A stretch of DNA of 64,000 nt from positions 62,001 to 126,000 of the forward strand of contig CALYLW010000982.1 of assembly GCA_944989445.1 (NCBI GenBank), read 5' to 3'. Shown one piece after another: positions 58,301-64,000 of the stretch. Made by a program: the position numbers and the translations under genes. How positions within the stretch are numbered: the stretch's first letter is position 1; each line of letters begins with the position of its first letter. Origin of the DNA: Ampullaceana balthica (taxonomy: Eukaryota; Mollusca; Gastropoda; Lymnaeidae). The notes beneath the pieces are model-generated. The model made no database searches, was not told the DNA's origin, and saw only the letters and a program-made list of their open reading frames with translations.

Positions 58301-60845
58301 CAGAGATTAAAGTCACAATGTGTATTTAGTACATGCCCTCCAGAGATTAAAGTCACACTGTGTATTTAGTACATGCCCTCCAGAGATTAAAGTCACAATG
58401 TGTATTTAGTACATGCCCTCCAGAGATTAAAGTCACACTGTGTATTTAGTACATGCCCTCCAGAGATTAAAGTCACACTGTGTATTTAGTACATGCCCTC
58501 CAGAGATTAAAGTCACACTGTGTATTTAGTACATGCCCTCCAGAGATTAAAGTCACACTGTGTATTTAGTACATGCCCTCCAGAGATTAAAGTCACACTG
58601 TGTATTTAGTACATGCCCTCCAGAGATTAAAGTCACACTGTGTATTTAGTACATGCCCTCCAGAGATTAAAGTCACACTGTGTATTTAGTACATGCCCTC
58701 CAGAGATTAAAGTCACACTGTGTATTTAGTACATGCCCTCCAGAGATTAAAGTCACACTGTGTATTTAGTACATGCCCTCCAGAGATTAAAGTCACACTG
58801 TGTATTTAGTACATGCCCTCCAGAGATTAAAGTCACACTGTGTATTTAGTACATGCCCTCCAGAGATTAAAGTCACACTGTGTATTTAGTACATGCCCTC
58901 CAGAGATTAAAGTCACACTGTGTATTTAGTACATGCCCTCCAGAGATTAAAGTCACACTGTGTATTTAGTACATGCCCTCCAGAGATTAAAGTCACACTG
59001 TGTATTTAGTACATGCCCTCCAGAGATTAAAGTCACACTGTGTATTTAGTACATGCCCTCCAGAGATTAAAGTCACACTGTGTATTTAGTACATGCCCTC
59101 CAGAGATTAAAGTCACACTGTGTATTTAGTACATGCCCTCCAGAGATTAAAGTCACACTGTGTATTTAGTACATGCCCTCCAGAGATTAAAGTCACACTG
59201 TGTATTTAGTACATGCCCTCCAGAGATTAAAGTCACACTGTGTATTTAGTACATGCCCTCCAGAGATTAAAGTCACACTGTGTATTTAGTACATGCCCTC
59301 CAGAGATTAAAGTCACACTGTGTATTTAGTACATGCCCTCCAGAGATTAAAGTCACACTGTGTATTTAGTACATGCCCTCCAGAGATTAAAGTCACACTG
59401 TGTATTTAGTACATGCCCTCCAGAGATTAAAGTCACACTGTGTATTTAGTACATGCCCTCCAGAGATTAAAGTCACACTGTGTATTTAGTACATGCCCTC
59501 CAGAGATTAAAGTCACACTGTGTATTTAGTACATGCCCTCCAGAGATTAAAGTCACACTGTGTATTTAGTACATGCCCTCCAGAGATTAAAGTCACAATG
59601 TGTATTTAGTACATGCCCTCCAGAGATTAAAGTCACACTGTGTATTTAGTACATGCCCTCCAGAGATTAAAGTCACAATGTGTATTTAGTACATGCCCTC
59701 CAGAGATTAAAGTCACACTGTGTATTTAGTACATGCCCTCCAGAGATTAAAGTCACACTGTGTATTTAGTACATGCCCTCCAGAGATTAAAGTCACACTG
59801 TGTATTTAGTACATGCCCTCCAGAGATTAAAGTCACACTGTGTATTTAGTACATGCCCTCCAGAGATTAAAGTCACAATGTGTATTTAGTACATGCCCTC
59901 CAGAGATTAAAGTCACACTGTGTATTTAGTACATGCCCTCCAGAGATTAAAGTCACAATGTGTATTTAGTACATGCCCTCCAGAGATTAAAGTCACACTG
60001 TGTATTTAGTACATGCCCTCCAGAGATTAAAGTCACACTGTGTATTTAGTACATGCCCTCCAGAGATTAAAGTCACACTGTGTATTTAGTACATGCCCTC
60101 CAGAGATTAAAGTCACACTGTGTATTTAGTACATGCCCTCCAGAGATTAAAGTCACAATGTGTATTTAGTACATGCCCTCCAGAGATTAAAGTCACACTG
60201 TGTATTTAGTACATGCCCTCCAGAGATTAAAGTCACACTGTGTATTTAGTACATGCCCTCCAGAGATTAAAGTCACACTGTGTATTTAGTACATGCCCTC
60301 CAGAGATTAAAGTCACAATGTGTATTTAGTACATGCCCTCCAGAGATTAAAGTCACACTGTGTATTTAGTACATGCCCTCCAGAGATTAAAGTCACACTG
60401 TGTATTTAGTACATGCCCTCCAGAGATTAAAGTCACACTGTGTATTTAGTACATGCCCTCCAGAGATTAAAGTCACAATGTGTATTTAGTACATGCCCTC
60501 CAGAGATTAAAGTCACACTGTGTATTTAGTACATGCCCTCCAGAGATTAAAGTCACACTGTGTATTTAGTACATGCCCTCCAGAGATTAAAGTCACAATG
60601 TGTATTTAGTACATGCCCTCCAGAGATTAAAGTCACACTGTGTATTTAGTACATGCCCTCCAGAGATTAAAGTCACAATGTGTATTTAGTACATGCCCTC
60701 CAGAGATTAAAGTCACACTGTGTATTTAGTACATGCCCTCCAGAGATTAAAGTCACAATGTGTATTTAGTACATGCCCTCCAGAGATTAAAGTCACAATG
60801 TGTATTTAGTACATGCCCTCCAGAGATTAAAGTCACAATGTGTTT
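55312..60845 (+). repeat. 40-bp satellite array, about 138 copies
   Basis: Units of TGTATTTAGTACATGCCCTC followed by CAGAGATTAAAGTCACAATG (or CACTG). The left edge (55312-55620) is degenerate, with indels and AAATTC variants. After that the units are essentially identical except for one A/C site in CACA(A/C)TG. The right edge is sharp, ending in TGTTTGAG. No frame stays open. This is the largest feature of the window. Confidence 0.99.
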
Positions 60846-62210
60846 GAGTAAATGGCCTCTAGACTCTAGAGACTCTAGACAACGACATATTTGGATGCGC
60901 TGAAAGAACTGGGGAAAAAAAACACTAAACTTTTCACGCCAGTTGGTTTCGTGTGCACACCGCCCCTGTTGTGTTTCACCCCACCATTGAAGACGCCCTG
61001 ACAACAGGTGAAACTTCTCCTCGGGTAGTTGATTTTTCTGTTTGTTTACACCTGGTTCTGACCAGGGCCTGTAATCTAGAGAATGTTTAAAACCTCTCCC
61101 CCCCCCCTCACCTTGCCCCCCCGCCTTCCTCCCAATAAAACTTTTTCAACTTGCTACCTTTTGCCAGATGTCAATGACTTCTGACGCAGTGACTCTCAAA
61201 CCTTTCTTTGTTTTAGTAAATAAAGATATTATTCCTGGTCCCTATCCTTACTTTTGTCCTACATTTGTGGTGAGAGTGGTGTGGCAGGCAGGACGGCATC
61301 TATTTTGCTATGCGATCGAAGAAAGTTATTGACATCGAAGTCTCTTTGAATCAGACTCGTTTGGGACATTAATTTTCTATTCACCCGATAGTTGAATTTT
61401 GGTTCATGTCAGATTGGTATTGAAGGCACCCCCTCCATGCCCCATTTTCCGTGTTATCAATCAAGTGTAAGATCGTTGAATCGTGGCATGGGAAAGAGTG
61501 TTGCTAAACTCCGTGTAAACGTCATTTGTCGACGTGTTGGTTTCATAGTTTTCAGTTGAGTCCAACTGATCACTTGCAATGAAATGGTACGTTAATGAAA
61601 TTTAGTTCCGAATGGTAAGATACGACTTAATTAAAAGAGACTTGAAGTATCGAGTTTTAATGAACTATAAGCAATCACGCTACTGGGCGTTACCATCCAT
61701 GTCACCTGCTGAGCTCCAAGCTAACACCATGCAGGGCAGTAAAAGGCAGTAGAGCACTCATTGCATCACATTTCTTGAGCAACATGTTTTTTTTAATGGC
61801 GTTGTTTGTGCGCACATCATTAGTTGCACAACAGAGGCAACCGTTTGTGTGGTGAGGAAATACATCAGAAAACAATAAAAATGATACAACTCGTCAAAAA
61901 TAACGTTTTTGTTATTCATCAGGACAGCATTTAGCGCTATCTCCCATTTGCATGCATATCAAACCAGAACACCGCACCGTACAGCACCCAAGTTATTGAC
62001 GATTCAAGAGTTTCTCCTTGTTGATTTGCTGGTGTGGTTGGGCTGCCATTCATATTTCCAATTTCAGTATCTATCCAATCTGTCCTCTTAGCCTGGGGTT
62101 GCCGTGACCAGTTCAGTACAGCTTCTAGGATCGGCTATGATAATTAAAAGTTTCTTTCTTTTATTTTTATACAGGTACAAAAACATGTGTGGAGTGGCAT
62201 TGACAGTGTA
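60846..62210. other. Non-coding sequence
   Basis: A palindromic CTCTAGACTCTAGAGACTCT lies just outside the satellite at 60857-60879, and C-rich runs occur at 61098-61130. No supported gene. Confidence 0.5.
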
Positions 62211-62329
62211 TATTTCCATGAGCAGTTAATATGGCACATGTCCTGTATTGTGTCATCATCCAACCGTAAATTTCCGTGAGCAGTTATTATAAGGCATGTT
62301 CTGAATTGTGTCATCATCAAACCGTCTAT
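62211..62329 (+). repeat. ~59-bp tandem repeat, 2 copies
   Basis: TTTCC(A/G)TGAGCAGTTA...GTGTCATCATC(C/A)AACCGT occurs twice in tandem. Confidence 0.88.
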
Positions 62330-63040
62330 CGACTATTATATTATTTATAGCCTCGCAAAAGTCCGCCGCCCACTTTGCCGTCTTGATGTTTGTGTTTTCC
62401 AAAGTAAACCAATACAGTGAATGAAGACCTGCATGTCCTCCGCCCACGCACACTCCAAACACTTGATATCTGTGAGTTCATGGCGATGACTTAGTTCATT
62501 TTACCCACTTGACTGCAAGTGTCCACCCCATCCCGACCCCCCGTTTACCATGAGCTCATCAAAGCCCCGACGTCTTTCACCCCTTCGTTGGTCTCTGGGG
62601 AAAATGATGTCAGTGTTACAACCACCAATCGTTGGCCATGCAGTGGTAAACTCAGAAAACCAACCACATGGCAAGATGGGATCTTCCCGAATATCAGGCT
62701 CTATTTAGCGTTGTGTTAGAAGTTGTGTCAACCTCATCTCTGACAAGAAAGGGTTAGAAAGGGGGAAACTCCGCGTATCGGAACGTGATCTAAAAAGACT
62801 GCATGATTGTGTAATTATAGATAAAGTTTATGATTGAAATTCACTTCATTTCAGTGTTTTCCTAATTCGTGTTTAATCTTTTTTTTCCCAAACTACTCCA
62901 AATTCAATAGAAAGTTTTTTACAAAAAATATTTTAAATTAGCCTTAATGTATGGAACACTTTCATGTAACAAAATTTGAAAACAGTTCTGCCACGTTATC
63001 AAACGAATTTACGGTTAAACGTTTCGATCTTCCAGTGACG
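62330..63040. other. Non-coding sequence
   Basis: Nothing recognised. Confidence 0.5.
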
Positions 63041-63684
63041 TAGAGAGAATAGAGTACATCTAGTGTACCACGTATGGCTCAGGTAGATAGAATAGAGTAC
63101 ATCTAGTGTACCACGTATGGCTCAGGTAGATAGAATAGAGTACATCTAGTGTACAACGTATGGCTCAGGTAGATAGAATAGAGTACATCTAGTGTACCAC
63201 GTATGGCTCAGGTAGATAGAATAGAGTACATCTAGTGTACCACGTATGGCTCAGGTAGATAGAATAGAGTACATCTAGTGTACCACGTATGGCTCAGGTA
63301 GATAGAATAGAGTACATCTAGTGTACCACGTATGGCTCAGGTAGATAGAATAGAGTACATCTAGTGTACCATGTATGGCTCAGGTAGATAGAATAGAGTA
63401 CATCTAGTGTACCATGTATGGCTCAGGTAGAGACAATAGAGTACATCTAGTGTACCATGTATGGCTCAGGTAGAGACAATAGAGTACATCTAGTGCACTA
63501 TGTATGGCTCAGGTAGATAGAATAGAGTACATCTAGTGTACCATGTATGGCTCAGGTAGAGACAATAGAGTACATCTAGTGTACCATGTATGGCTCAGGT
63601 AGAGACAATAGAGTACATCTAGTGCACTATGTATGGCTCAGGTAGATAGAATAGAGTACATCTAGTGTACCATGTATAGGTCAG
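63041..63684 (+). repeat. 43-bp tandem array, 15 copies, with a trimeric higher-order repeat
   Basis: Units contain AATAGAGTACATCTAGTGTA and ATGGCTCAGGTAGATAG. The first seven have ACGTATGG, later ones ATGTATGG. From 63385 the order (GATAGA, GAGACA, GAGACA with GTGCACTATG) repeats twice as a 129-bp block. Confidence 0.97.
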
Positions 63685-64000
63685 ATGATATGTGGAGGAA
63701 AGCTACTCTAAGCACTAGAACTCCCTACTTTGTGTGACGATTTATTCGACAATTATTCGCCCTTTAAGTCTATTTTGCTTAGGGGTTACCGGATTTCGGC
63801 TCCGGCAATTTTTCAAAATCCTGCTCCGGCATGATGTCACTTCATAAATCCGGCCAAATCCGGCAGGCCTGTAGATATATATAAACAATATAATTTGCAA
63901 TGTCACGTCTGTAGTGTCTGTCCGTGACGCTACTTATTTTAGAAAGCAGCGCACCAAATTACTGCACCAATGCATCAAAAGGTGCGCTGTGAAAAAATAT
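63685..64000. mobile_element. Relative of the 12912 MITE (63781-63876) in spacer sequence
   Basis: TTAGGGGTTACCGGATTTCG with GCTCCGGC starts a segment that ends AAATCCGGCCAAATCCGGCA. It resembles the 12912-13022 element (TAGGGGTGTACC, CGGCTCCGG) but its ends are less clearly inverted. The rest is plain spacer to the window edge. Confidence 0.5.

Noticed and set aside
55312..60845. CRISPR-like regular repeats
   Set aside because: Units are contiguous with no unique spacers and lie in animal-type DNA; this is a satellite.
1..64000. Idea that minisatellite periods favour multiples of three (42, 30, 48, 42, 72, 24, 21, 45, 39)
   Set aside because: About half of the arrays fit, but others (25, 71, 85, 49, 43, 23, 37, 40) do not; with so few arrays this is not convincing.

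Overview
This window looks like animal nuclear DNA and is almost entirely non-coding. The clues are one spliced exon of a conserved animal gene, tRNA-derived SINEs, hAT-like miniature elements, a truncated L1/Tx1-type retrotransposon, and many tandem repeats in an AT-rich background with frequent C/G homopolymer runs. I favour a lophotrochozoan invertebrate, probably a mollusc. That rests on general repeat style plus one divergent FNDC3 exon, so the taxon is an inference.

The one convincing gene piece is at 4530-5299 on the + strand. It is the N-terminal exon of a fibronectin type III domain-containing protein 3 (FNDC3A/B family), with a good splice acceptor, a good donor and the family's conserved VNPGETF motif just before the donor. 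I found no second FNDC3 exon. Everything from 5300 to the right edge can therefore be read as one very long first coding intron (over 58 kb) or as intron plus intergenic DNA.

Layout. 1-1953: a 42-bp minisatellite cut by the left edge. 2316-3640: an AT-rich imperfect duplication. 4530-5299: FNDC3 exon. 7889-9640: three tandem copies of a non-autonomous element plus a diverged relative (another copy lies inverted at 18985-19497). 9812-10165: a near-perfect palindrome with 128-bp arms. 10595-14572: a block of minisatellites (71, 30, 48, 42 and 72 bp) with one MITE inserted. 16411-17060: an 85-bp array split by a tRNA-SINE with a perfect target duplication. 21338-27900: a 24-bp array, a hAT-like MITE, then a duplicated AT-rich segment whose second copy holds a 5'-truncated L1/Tx1 element. 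31168-44280: further MITEs, SINEs and minisatellites. 45385-45484: the only region resembling a compact promoter (two CCAAT boxes, GC box, TATA box). 52448-54290: a short interspersed repeat, pyrimidine tracts and a GC-rich island. 55312-60845: a 5.5-kb, 40-bp satellite of about 138 nearly identical units. 63041-63684: a 43-bp array with trimeric higher-order structure.

Roughly a fifth of the window is tandem repeat. Several insertions sit inside older repeats, so their ends and order of events can be read directly. I see no rRNA gene, functional tRNA gene, CRISPR array, operon or complete protein-coding gene. The longer open frames in the arrays come from repeat periods divisible by three or from frame-shifting unit lengths.
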